Positions 1 to 5,082 of a stretch of DNA of 5,415 bases are shown piece by piece. Source of the DNA: an uncultured Oscillospiraceae bacterium (GTDB lineage: Bacteria; Bacillota; Clostridia; Oscillospirales; Ruminococcaceae); the NCBI GenBank assembly GCA_950097605.1, contig CATNEU010000122.1, positions 1-5,415 on the forward strand, read 5' to 3'. A program made the position numbers and the translations under genes. A model generated the notes under the pieces. It was not told the DNA's origin and searched no databases. It saw nothing but the letters and a program-made list of their open reading frames with translations. Position 1 is the stretch's first letter, and each line of letters begins with the position of its first letter.

Positions 1-54
1 GTGATCAAGTCCAGCAAGGAAAAGGCCGCGCTGGATATAGGACCGGAGATATAA
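1..54 (+). CDS. C-terminal end of an unrecognised gene (5' truncated by window)
   Basis: Frame 1 is open from the window edge and ends at TAA 52-54, giving the tail VIKSSKEKAALDIGPEI. A strong intrinsic terminator starts 27 bases after this stop, which is the usual distance for a gene end and is the main reason for choosing this frame. Frame 3 is also open, but it runs through the terminator hairpin to 114 and is less likely. The first codon, GTG, is only the window boundary and should not be read as a start. Seventeen residues are too few to assign a family. The tail is mixed charged and hydrophobic with no membrane segment. Confidence 0.5.
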   Translation: MIKSSKEKAALDIGPEI

Positions 55-80
55 ACACAATACGTTTGTTTAACTACACA

Positions 81-107
81 AAAGGAGCGTTCCAAACGCT
101 CCTTTTT
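81..107 (+). terminator. Rho-independent terminator
   Basis: GGAGCGTT (84-91) pairs perfectly with AACGCTCC (95-102) around a three-base CCA loop. The stem can be lengthened by A-T pairs 81-83 with 103-105. Five T residues follow at 103-107. It ends the gene whose stop is at 52-54. The A run on the left arm means it could also work on the opposite strand. Confidence 0.9.
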
Positions 108-117
108 GCTTTATAAT
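90..117 (+). promoter_or_regulatory. Possible promoter of the SLOG-domain gene
   Basis: A perfect -10 hexamer TATAAT lies at 112-117, directly after the terminator U tract and 54 bases before the GTG start. The best -35 candidate, TTCCAA at 90-95 with a 16-base spacer, matches only three of six consensus positions and overlaps the terminator stem. No extended -10 TG is present. The site is plausible because it is the only promoter-like sequence between the terminator and the gene, but AT-rich DNA can produce such a hexamer by chance. Confidence 0.4.
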
Positions 118-171
118 AAAATGCGGAATGACGTGTGGGAAAAGTGTGGAATAGTTGATGGAGGGACGAGC

Positions 172-699
172 GTGGAGATGCAGTTCGACCGGCAAACTAC
201 GGCCTGCTTCAGCGGCTACCGCGCCGAAAAATTGCCGGCGCGCTGTGTACCGGACGCGGAGAGCACCCGGCAGATCCGGCAGGCGGCCGCCCAGGCTATC
301 CGGCAGGCGGTTTTCATGGGATACAGCGCGTTTATCACCGGAATGTGCACGGGGTTCGACCTGCTGTGCGCCGAGGAGGTGCTGCGCATGCGCGAGGGGC
401 TTGGCGTGCGGCTACATGGCGCGGTGCCGTTTCCGGAGCAGCAGAAAAACTGGAGCGCCCACTGGCGCATGGTTTACGGCGAGGTGATGCAGCAGCTTGA
501 CGGCTGCATCACGCTCTCGCCGCATTTTTACAGCGGGTGCTATTGCCGGCGCAACCGCTTTATGGTCGATGCGTCCAGCCTTGTTATCTGTTACTTTGAC
601 GGGCAGCGCGGCGGCACGCAGAGAACGCTCGCCTATGCCCGGGAGAATGGATGCATGATCTGGAATGTGGCGGATCCGGTTGAGAATAAGATACTTTAA
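172..699 (+). CDS. YpsA-like SLOG-domain protein (DUF1273 family)
   Basis: The 175-residue product matches the YpsA/DUF1273 branch of the SLOG superfamily, Rossmann-like proteins thought to bind nucleotides or related ligands. B. subtilis YpsA is of similar length and has been linked to cell division and oxidative stress; whether that holds here is inference. Visible landmarks in order are FSGYR (13-17), the glycine-rich ITGMCTGFD (55-63) followed by AEEVLR, the strand-loop AVPFPEQQKNW (84-94), SGCYCRRNRFMVD (121-133) and the closing FDGQRGGT (142-149), all in family positions. GTG 172 is chosen as start because GGAGGG (160-165) sits six bases upstream. ATG 178 is the alternative, and ATG 121 has no ribosome site. 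The protein is cysteine-rich (nine Cys) with no signal peptide or membrane segment, so it should be cytosolic. It appears monocistronic. Confidence 0.9.
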   Translation: MEMQFDRQTTACFSGYRAEKLPARCVPDAESTRQIRQAAAQAIRQAVFMGYSAFITGMCTGFDLLCAEEVLRMREGLGVRLHGAVPFPEQQKNWSAHWRMVYGEVMQQLDGCITLSPHFYSGCYCRRNRFMVDASSLVICYFDGQRGGTQRTLAYARENGCMIWNVADPVENKIL

Positions 700-750
700 A
701 AGGGGAGCTTTTGTTTATTTTATAGAGTTGTCTCTCTTTTCATTTTTCGC

Positions 751-777
751 TTGCGCGGGCTGCGCAACGGTTATTTT
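751..777 (+). terminator. Possible terminator of the SLOG-domain gene
   Basis: TTGCGC (751-756) pairs perfectly with GCGCAA (762-767) around the loop GGGCT. The next bases, CGGTTATTTT, are only moderately T-rich. It lies 52 bases beyond the stop at 699 and is the best hairpin available for ending that gene on the + strand. On the minus strand the hairpin is followed by A-rich sequence and would not terminate. Confidence 0.45.
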
Positions 778-908
778 CATGAGAAGACCCATCCAAAAGG
801 AGAGCTGCGCAAATCATTAAAAAGCTGGTAGAAAGAATCCACTTTTGTATATTGGATCCTTGATGTCAGCTTATTTTTGTCTGCTGAAAACAGGTTTGGC
901 CGGGGATT

Positions 909-1026
909 GTTAAGGGGCGTGTCTTCCGACCCGTCGACGCACCTTCTGCGACCGCTGTTCCATCGCCCTTTGCTCATCCGAATACGGCGTAGCGTCAAAT
1001 GGAGGAAGGTAGCGGCACCCCTTAAC
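909..1026. ncRNA. Candidate structured RNA or small palindromic element
   Basis: The ends are a perfect 9-base inverted repeat: GTTAAGGGG (909-917) and CCCCTTAAC (1018-1026). Inside, ACCTTC (941-946) can pair with GAAGGT (1005-1010), TTCCAT (958-963) with ATGGAG (999-1004, one wobble), and CGCC (964-967) with GGCG (986-989), giving a nested arm. CCGCT (952-956) can also pair with AGCGG (1011-1015), and GACGC (936-940) with GCGTC (992-996). Both cross the nested arm and would be pseudoknots or alternative folds. Orientation is unresolved: the closing stem continues with a G-U pair on the minus strand, while a T run (TGAATTTTT) follows the element on the + strand. A non-coding RNA or a small mobile repeat are both possible. 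I do not recognise a named family. Confidence 0.4.
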
Positions 1027-1036
1027 TGAATTTTTG

Positions 1037-1078
1037 CATCCTTTTTCTTCACGAAAAAGGATGGGCCGGTCGCGGCCC
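1037..1078. repeat. Pair of adjacent perfect hairpins
   Basis: CATCCTTTTTC (1037-1047) pairs with GAAAAAGGATG (1053-1063) over 11 bases with a five-base loop. Directly abutting it, GGGCCG (1063-1068) pairs with CGGCCC (1073-1078) around a GTCG loop. Neither is followed by a clear U tract on either strand, so a standard terminator role is not supported. They begin 11 bases beyond the inverted-repeat element at 909-1026 and may belong to the same structure. Confidence 0.5.
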
Positions 1079-1115
1079 GAGCGACAAGTGAAAAAAATTA
1101 GATAAACAATCAAGC

Positions 1116-1144
1116 AAGGAGAAGCCCCGCGAAAGGTTCTCTTT
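1116..1144 (-). terminator. Weak terminator candidate for dinB
   Basis: GAGAA (1119-1123) pairs with TTCTC (1137-1141). Two further C-G pairs lie inside after a one-base bulge, and A-T pairs lie outside after one G-T wobble (an A-C mismatch in the minus-strand RNA). On the minus strand it starts 13 bases after the dinB stop and is followed by CTTGCTTGATTGTTTATC, a poor U tract. It is the first hairpin after dinB, but a weak one. On the + strand the following TTTCCCTTTT is no better. Confidence 0.3.
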
Positions 1145-1156
1145 CCCTTTTGTGGT

Positions 1157-2395
1157 TCAGAAAAAAGCGTTCGGCAGCACGCAATCCTTCTCGGGAATGG
1201 CGGGCGGCAGCTTGTCCTCCGTCAGCAGCACGGCGCGCCGGACGGTATCGGCGCCGAACCGGGCGCGCAGGCCGTCGGCGCTGCGGGCGAGGGCCTCGCG
1301 TTTGGCGCGCCGGGCCGCGTCGTCGAACAATGAGGTCTGCGCGCCGGCTTCGGCAGGCAGCAGCGAGACGGCGCGCACGCCGAGCGCGCGTATGGGCAGC
1401 GGCCAGCGCCAGTGTGCGCGGAACAGTGCGAACGCGCTGTCCGCGAGCTCCGTGCCCAACGAGGTGGGCACGCGCAGGGCCGACTGGAACTCGCGCGCCG
1501 CCAGTGCGCTGTCGCGCAGATAGAGGCAGACGCCGCCCGCGCGAAAGCCCGCGGCGCGCAAGCGCGCGCATACGTCGTCTGCGAGCTGCAGCAGCGCTTT
1601 CCAAACCTCTTCATCGGTTTGCAGGTCGCTTTTGCAGGTGGCAGAGTGGCCGATGGACTTAACGGGCGGCCGCCGGTCCATATAGCGCACCGGGGAAAGG
1701 TCCCGGCCGTTGGCGTACTGGTGGAGCGTCAGGCCGTTTTTTCCCAGCAGCCGCTTTAAAAAGCGTGGATCGGCCTGGGCGATGTCCCCGATTGTGAAAA
1801 TGCCGGAGGCGGACAGGCGGCGCAGCGTGGCGCGGCCCACGCCCAGCAGGTCTCCGGCGGGCAGCTTCCAGATTTGCTGCCGGAAGGTGCCGGGACCGAT
1901 CACCGTGACGGCGTCGGGTTTTTTGAGGTCGCTGCCGAGCTTGGCAAAGATCTTGTTGAAGCTCACACCCACCGAAGCCGTGATGCCGAACTCCTGCCGG
2001 ATGCGGTCCTTGACCTCGCAGGCGATGCGTTCGCCGCTGCCGAACAGACTGGTGCTCCCCGTCACGTCGAGCCAGCATTCGTCGATGCCAAACGGCTCCA
2101 CAAGGTCGGTATACTGCTGATAGACCGCGCGAATTTTTCGGGAAAGCAGCGCGTATTTCGGGAAGTCCGGCGGCAGGACCACAAGGCCGGGACATTTTTG
2201 CCGCGCCTGCCAAATCACGTCGCCGGTGGCGATGCCGAAGCGCTTGGCGGGTTCGTTTTTGGCCAGCACAATCCCCTGCCGGTTGTCCTGGCTGCCGCAT
2301 ACGGCGACCGGACGGGTTTTCAGGGCGGGCCTTTCGGCGCAGGCCACCGAAGCGTAAAAATTGTTTAAATCGCAGTGTAAAATCGTCCGTTCCAA
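1157..2395 (-). CDS. dinB: Y-family translesion DNA polymerase (DNA polymerase IV type)
   Basis: The 412-residue product is an error-prone DNA polymerase that copies across damaged bases. Palm and fingers come first: ILHCDLNNFYASV (5-17) carries catalytic D9 and the steric-gate Y14 that excludes ribonucleotides. EPFGIDECWLDVTGS (100-114) carries catalytic D105 and E106, and SVGVSFNKIFAKLGSDLKKPD (141-161) is the conserved palm segment. A thumb helix-hairpin-helix (LLGVGRATLRRLSASGIFTIGDI) spans about 183-205, followed by the little finger. QTSLF (353-357) fits the QxxLF sliding-clamp-binding motif. The start is TTG 2395-2393: GAGGTG (2407-2402) lies six bases upstream, and the protein then begins MERTILHCDLNNFYASV, as in clostridial relatives. 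The GTG at 2404 is part of this ribosome site. Residue 18 is Ala where the family nearly always has Glu. The gene has its own LexA-controlled promoter. Confidence 0.95.
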   Translation of the reverse strand: MERTILHCDLNNFYASVACAERPALKTRPVAVCGSQDNRQGIVLAKNEPAKRFGIATGDVIWQARQKCPGLVVLPPDFPKYALLSRKIRAVYQQYTDLVEPFGIDECWLDVTGSTSLFGSGERIACEVKDRIRQEFGITASVGVSFNKIFAKLGSDLKKPDAVTVIGPGTFRQQIWKLPAGDLLGVGRATLRRLSASGIFTIGDIAQADPRFLKRLLGKNGLTLHQYANGRDLSPVRYMDRRPPVKSIGHSATCKSDLQTDEEVWKALLQLADDVCARLRAAGFRAGGVCLYLRDSALAAREFQSALRVPTSLGTELADSAFALFRAHWRWPLPIRALGVRAVSLLPAEAGAQTSLFDDAARRAKREALARSADGLRARFGADTVRRAVLLTEDKLPPAIPEKDCVLPNAFF

Positions 2396-2401
2396 ACAAA
2401 A

Positions 2402-2407
2402 CACCTC
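2402..2407 (-). promoter_or_regulatory. Ribosome binding site that sets the dinB start
   Basis: Read on the minus strand this is GAGGTG, a six-base match to the anti-Shine-Dalgarno end of 16S rRNA, six bases before TTG at 2395. Its own GTG is in frame with dinB, which would wrongly extend the protein by three residues if taken as the start. Confidence 0.8.
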
Positions 2408-2420
2408 GATATGAAAATGA

Positions 2421-2432
2421 GAACATCTGTTC
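2421..2432 (-). promoter_or_regulatory. LexA (SOS) box 1, at the dinB transcription start
   Basis: GAACATCTGTTC fits the Gram-positive LexA/DinR core GAAC-N4-GTTC. It lies just downstream of the predicted +1 (about 2433), where bound repressor would block RNA polymerase. It is one arm of a perfect 14-base inverted repeat, 2421-2434 with 2447-2460, so on the minus strand it reads the same as box 2 does on the + strand. Confidence 0.85.
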
Positions 2433-2439
2433 TGGAATC

Positions 2440-2468
2440 ATCTTATCAGAACAGATGTTCTTGGTCAA
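2440..2468 (-). promoter_or_regulatory. dinB promoter
   Basis: On the minus strand, TTGACC (2468-2463) is a five-of-six match to the -35 consensus. A spacer of exactly 17 bases leads to TAAGAT (2445-2440) as the -10. This places transcription start near 2433, about 38 bases before the TTG start codon. The spacer holds one LexA box and the start site touches another, so expression should be low until DNA damage triggers LexA cleavage. Confidence 0.85.
2449..2460 (-). promoter_or_regulatory. LexA (SOS) box 2, inside the dinB promoter spacer
   Basis: GAACAGATGTTC again fits GAAC-N4-GTTC and fills most of the 17-base spacer between -35 and -10. Its centre is 28 bases from that of box 1. LexA bound here would cover the promoter directly. 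The B. subtilis consensus has C and G flanking the core; here the flanks are A and T for both boxes. Confidence 0.85.
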
Positions 2469-2507
2469 CAAGAAAATAATTGTAAGGGTATTGTAATCTG
2501 TACGCAG

Positions 2508-2536
2508 TTGACTTAAAATAAGAAAATCGGTATGCT
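2508..2536 (+). promoter_or_regulatory. Promoter of the LemA-domain gene
   Basis: TTGACT (2508-2513, five of six) is separated by 17 bases from TATGCT (2531-2536, four of six). Start is expected near 2543, leaving a leader of about 118 bases before the TTG start at 2661. The promoter points away from the dinB promoter; the two -35 elements are about 40 bases apart. The LexA boxes lie too far upstream to block it directly. Confidence 0.7.
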
Positions 2537-2552
2537 ATAGATAAATAGCATA
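2531..2552 (+). repeat. Operator-like dyad over the -10 of the LemA-gene promoter
   Basis: TATGCTAT (2531-2538) and ATAGCATA (2545-2552) form a perfect 8-base inverted repeat with a six-base gap. Its left arm contains the -10 hexamer, and its centre lies at the predicted transcription start. This is where a dimeric repressor would be expected to bind. It is AT-rich, so chance is not excluded. No candidate regulator gene lies in the window. Confidence 0.45.
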
Positions 2553-2595
2553 TGATAAAATGGATTGTATAGTCTCTGAAAACTTTTCTGAGCAA

Positions 2596-2616
2596 AAAGG
2601 CGTGGAATGCGCCTTT
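2596..2616 (+). other. Leader hairpin upstream of the LemA-domain gene
   Basis: AAAGGCG (2596-2602) pairs perfectly with CGCCTTT (2610-2616) around a seven-base loop, in the predicted 5' leader and 45 bases before the start codon. Only three T residues end the right arm, so it is a weak terminator at most. It could stabilise the leader or attenuate transcription. No known riboswitch pattern was recognised around it. Confidence 0.4.
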
Positions 2617-2660
2617 GTCCGGATAGATCGCTCCCCAAACGGGAAAAGGGGGTGTTATGC

Positions 2661-3557
2661 TTGAAAAAAAGCACGCTGATTGCTATTATTACCGTGGTGT
2701 TGCTGCTCTTTCTCTCGATCTGGGGAATCAGTTGTTACCGCGAGCTCTCCTCGGACCGGATCGAACTGAATAAGGCAAACGCCGAGATTTCTTCCGAAAT
2801 CTCCTCCTTAAACGTGGTTGTGCCGGAGCTGACCGAGCTGACAAAGTCCTGTGTTGTGGACACGGAGGCCTACAGCCGGGTCAGCAGCGTCCAGGCGCAG
2901 AAGATCGACACGACCAACACCACTGCGCTGTTTAACCTGTATCATGACCTCGAAAGCGCTGTGAACGAGGTCACGGTAAGCGCGGAACAAAACGATCCCG
3001 CGATTAAAGAAAACCCTCGGTATGTTGTAATTTCACGGCGGCTGCAGTCAATCGAAGACCGGGTCGCGGATATGGACGCGAAGTATGCCGCCACCGTGCA
3101 GGCGTATAACCAAAAGCTGGGCGAGTTTCCGTATAACGTCGTGGCGCGTATTATGCACCTGTCTCCGGAGGAGTCCTATGCCTCGGAAAATATTCTGACG
3201 ACATACGATATAGCGCAGGAAAAATCCGCCGCCCTCTCCATAGGAGGGGACGTCGGGGAAAAAGAGGACTCGGACGTGTTGTTCTATATCATCCTCGGCG
3301 TGTTTATCCTGTTGTTTATCGGCGGCATTGCCCTGCAGGTCTATCTGAACAGGCGGCTGTACAACCGGCAGCAGGAGCGCCGTCAGAGACGCCGGGTGCA
3401 TTCCTACTGTCCTTACGACGAGTATCGTAAGGACGCGGGCGCCGAACCGACCAAAGAGGAATACAGCGAAGCGCAGGAAGAAGCCTACCGCCTGTATGAG
3501 GAGTTTTTGGCAGAGCAGAAGGCCAACAGGCACAAAGAGGACGGCAAGGACGAGTAA
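2661..3557 (+). CDS. LemA-family protein with a second membrane segment
   Basis: The 298-residue product opens with MKKSTLIAIITVVLLLFLSIWGI, an uncleaved signal-anchor helix (about 5-25). A helical domain with LemA-family features follows at about 35-175: the equivalents of the family's late motifs are ENPRYVVISRRLQSIEDRVADMDAKY (117-142), AYNQKLGEFPYNVVARIM (148-165) and a SYASE end. The role of LemA proteins is not well defined; some accompany TPM-domain or membrane-stress proteins. Unlike ordinary LemA (about 180-200 residues), this one has a second helix at about 206-229, an arginine-rich stop-transfer stretch (231-245) and an acidic tail to 298. By the positive-inside rule both ends are cytoplasmic and the LemA domain external. 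The start is TTG 2661, six bases after the ribosome site GGGGGTG (2648-2654); an in-frame GTG at 2652 lies inside that site. It is probably transcribed alone. Confidence 0.85.
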   Translation: MKKSTLIAIITVVLLLFLSIWGISCYRELSSDRIELNKANAEISSEISSLNVVVPELTELTKSCVVDTEAYSRVSSVQAQKIDTTNTTALFNLYHDLESAVNEVTVSAEQNDPAIKENPRYVVISRRLQSIEDRVADMDAKYAATVQAYNQKLGEFPYNVVARIMHLSPEESYASENILTTYDIAQEKSAALSIGGDVGEKEDSDVLFYIILGVFILLFIGGIALQVYLNRRLYNRQQERRQRRRVHSYCPYDEYRKDAGAEPTKEEYSEAQEEAYRLYEEFLAEQKANRHKEDGKDE

Positions 3558-3604
3558 TCTGTCCGTTCGCTGCGGCCCGCGGATTTTAACGATTTAAAAA
3601 AGGC

Positions 3605-3661
3605 AGCCCTTTTTCCCGGATACCCGGTTTTGGAAAGGTATCGCGGGAAGGGGCTTTTTTT
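3605..3661 (+). terminator. Strong Rho-independent terminator after the LemA-domain gene
   Basis: The left arm (3605-3624) pairs with the right arm (3637-3655) over about 18 base pairs, interrupted by a two-base bulge on the left and a one-base bulge on the right. The loop is 12 bases. Seven T residues (3655-3661) follow. It lies 48 bases after the stop at 3557 and separates that gene from the transporter. Confidence 0.9.
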
Positions 3662-3704
3662 CGTTGCGCCCGGATAAAAATAGGGAGGAAAGGAAGAAAA
3701 AAGC

Positions 3705-5081
3705 ATGCACAAGCTTGTAAAGGACAAGGCGTTTTATAAAATGCTGCTCGGTATTTCGGTGCCAATCGCGTTGCAGAATTTGATTTCGTTCGGCGTGAAC
3801 CTGACGGACACCGTGATGCTGGGCAGCCTTGGGGAGGTCTCGATCTCAGCAGTACAGCAGGCCAACCAGCCGTTTTTCATCTTCACGTTGCTGACCATCG
3901 GGCTGGCGGGCGGCGCGACGGTGCTGACCTCGCAGTATTGGGGAAAAGGGGACGTCGGCGCAATCAACAAGGTGTTTGCAATCGCGCTGAAGACGGCGTT
4001 TGTGGTTTCGCTGGCGGTTACGGCTGTGGTGCTGCTGTTTCCCGCAGGGGTTATGCGGATTTTTACCAACGACGCGCAGGTGGTGGAGCAGGGCGTCGGA
4101 TATCTGCGCATCGTGGCGTTTTCCTACTTTTTTTATGGAATCACCAACACCTATCTGACCACGCTGCGCAGCGTGGAAAACGTGCGCATCTCGCTCGGGG
4201 TGTATGGGACGTCGTTTGTCATCAACGTGGCCTGCAATGCGGTTTTTATCTTTGGGCTGCTGGGGATGCCGGCGCTCGGCGTGCGCGGCGCGGCGGTCGG
4301 CACGCTGGTTGCGCGTGTCTGCGAGTTTGGGATCGTGCTGGTGTATATGCTGCGGTTTGAAAAAAAGCTGCATTTCCGGCTGCGGTATCTGCGCAGGCTG
4401 GATAGGCCGCTGCTGCGCGACTATTTGCAGCATTCCACGCCGGTGGTGCTCAACGAGCTGTTTTGGGGCACGGGGATGTCGGTTCATGCGATGATCCTGG
4501 GCAGGCTGGGCGCGCAGGTGATTGCGGCGAGCACGATTGCGAATGTGGTGCAGCAGCTCACAACGGTGTATATCTTCGGCATCTCGCACGCCGCGGCGGT
4601 GATCGTCGGGAAGGCCATCGGCGCGGGCAGGGAGGCCTATGCCAAGCGGTGCGCCGTGACGCTCGAGGTCCTCAGCATCGGTGTAGGCGCGGTGTCGCTG
4701 GCGGCCCTTTTGCTGCTGCGCGGGTTTGCCGTGTCGTTTTACAATGTGGACGCCGCCACCAAGCTGCTGGCGGGGCAGATGATGGTTGTGCTGGCTTTCA
4801 CGGTGTTTTTCCAGTCCAGCTCGCTGCCCTGCATCATCGGCATTCTCAGAGGCGGCGGAGACACGCGCTTCGGTATGGCGCTCGACCTGTCGTTCATGTG
4901 GCTGTTTTCGATCCCGCTGGGACTGCTCTGCGCGTTTGTGTGGAAGCTGCCGGTGCTGGTGGTCTATATGGCGCTGCGGTGCGAGGAGGTCTGCAAGTTT
5001 GTCATCTGCCTGTTTCGCCTGTTCAGCTTTAAATGGGTGCGCAATGTCACACGGGGCGCGGCGGACCCGCAGACCGAGTAA
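3705..5081 (+). CDS. MATE-family efflux transporter
   Basis: The 458-residue protein is a typical full-length multidrug and toxic compound extrusion transporter: twelve hydrophobic helices in two halves, exporting small molecules in exchange for Na+ or H+. Family landmarks are PIALQNLISFGVNLTDTVMLG (20-40) with D35 in the first helix, GLAGGATVLTSQYWGKGD (66-83), ALGVRGAAVGTLVAR (190-204) closing the first half, VLNELFWGTGMS (248-259) opening the second, VGKAIGAGRE (301-310), and GILRGGGDTRFG (379-390). Neighbours do not reveal the substrate or the coupling ion, and sequence alone rarely does in this family. ATG 3705 is supported by AAAGGAAG (3690-3696), eight bases upstream, with a further GGGAGG at 3683-3688. 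No convincing promoter was found between the preceding terminator and this start, so transcription may rely on read-through or a non-standard promoter. Confidence 0.96.
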   Translation: MHKLVKDKAFYKMLLGISVPIALQNLISFGVNLTDTVMLGSLGEVSISAVQQANQPFFIFTLLTIGLAGGATVLTSQYWGKGDVGAINKVFAIALKTAFVVSLAVTAVVLLFPAGVMRIFTNDAQVVEQGVGYLRIVAFSYFFYGITNTYLTTLRSVENVRISLGVYGTSFVINVACNAVFIFGLLGMPALGVRGAAVGTLVARVCEFGIVLVYMLRFEKKLHFRLRYLRRLDRPLLRDYLQHSTPVVLNELFWGTGMSVHAMILGRLGAQVIAASTIANVVQQLTTVYIFGISHAAAVIVGKAIGAGREAYAKRCAVTLEVLSIGVGAVSLAALLLLRGFAVSFYNVDAATKLLAGQMMVVLAFTVFFQSSSLPCIIGILRGGGDTRFGMALDLSFMWLFSIPLGLLCAFVWKLPVLVVYMALRCEEVCKFVICLFRLFSFKWVRNVTRGAADPQTE

Positions 5082-5082
5082 G

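Larger units (their letters stand above)
700..1156. other. 457-base gap between convergent genes
   Basis: Neither strand holds a credible coding region. The minus-strand open frames (777-1052 and 910-1113) begin without a ribosome site and encode arginine-rich sequence with no recognisable domain. What the gap does hold is a series of hairpins: a terminator-like one at 751-767, a compact element at 909-1026 bounded by an inverted repeat, two adjacent hairpins at 1037-1078 and an imperfect one at 1116-1144. No tRNA, 6S, SRP, tmRNA or RNase P signature was recognised. About 140 bases (770-908) show only weak local complementarity, such as ATCC/GGAT around 838-856. Confidence 0.7.

Noticed and set aside
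1..114. Frame 3 as the true upstream coding frame
   Set aside because: Its stop lies beyond the terminator hairpin, which would put the terminator inside the gene; frame 1 ends 27 bases before it.
909..1026. Assignment of the element to 6S, SRP, RNase P, tmRNA or the raiA motif
   Set aside because: No family-specific sequence was recognised, and the neighbouring genes give no support (raiA and comFC are not here). A covariance search is needed before naming it.
777..1052. A 91-codon minus-strand open frame through the inverted-repeat element
   Set aside because: It begins at GTG with no ribosome site, crosses a hairpin and the structured element, is arginine-rich with no domain, and overlaps another equally unconvincing frame (910-1113). 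Antisense reading of structured DNA explains it better.
1110..1760. Long open frames on both strands across the GC-rich 3' half of dinB
   Set aside because: They are arginine- and alanine-rich shadow frames created by high GC in a clearly coding frame that keeps the DinB motifs and clamp-binding site.
3846..4589. A 247-codon minus-strand open frame antisense to the MATE gene
   Set aside because: It is histidine- and arginine-rich and unlike any known domain, and the + strand frame has full transporter motifs.
3705..5081. SOS control of the MATE gene by analogy with E. coli dinF
   Set aside because: No GAAC-N4-GTTC site lies near its start, and the LexA boxes are over 1.2 kb away behind a strong terminator.
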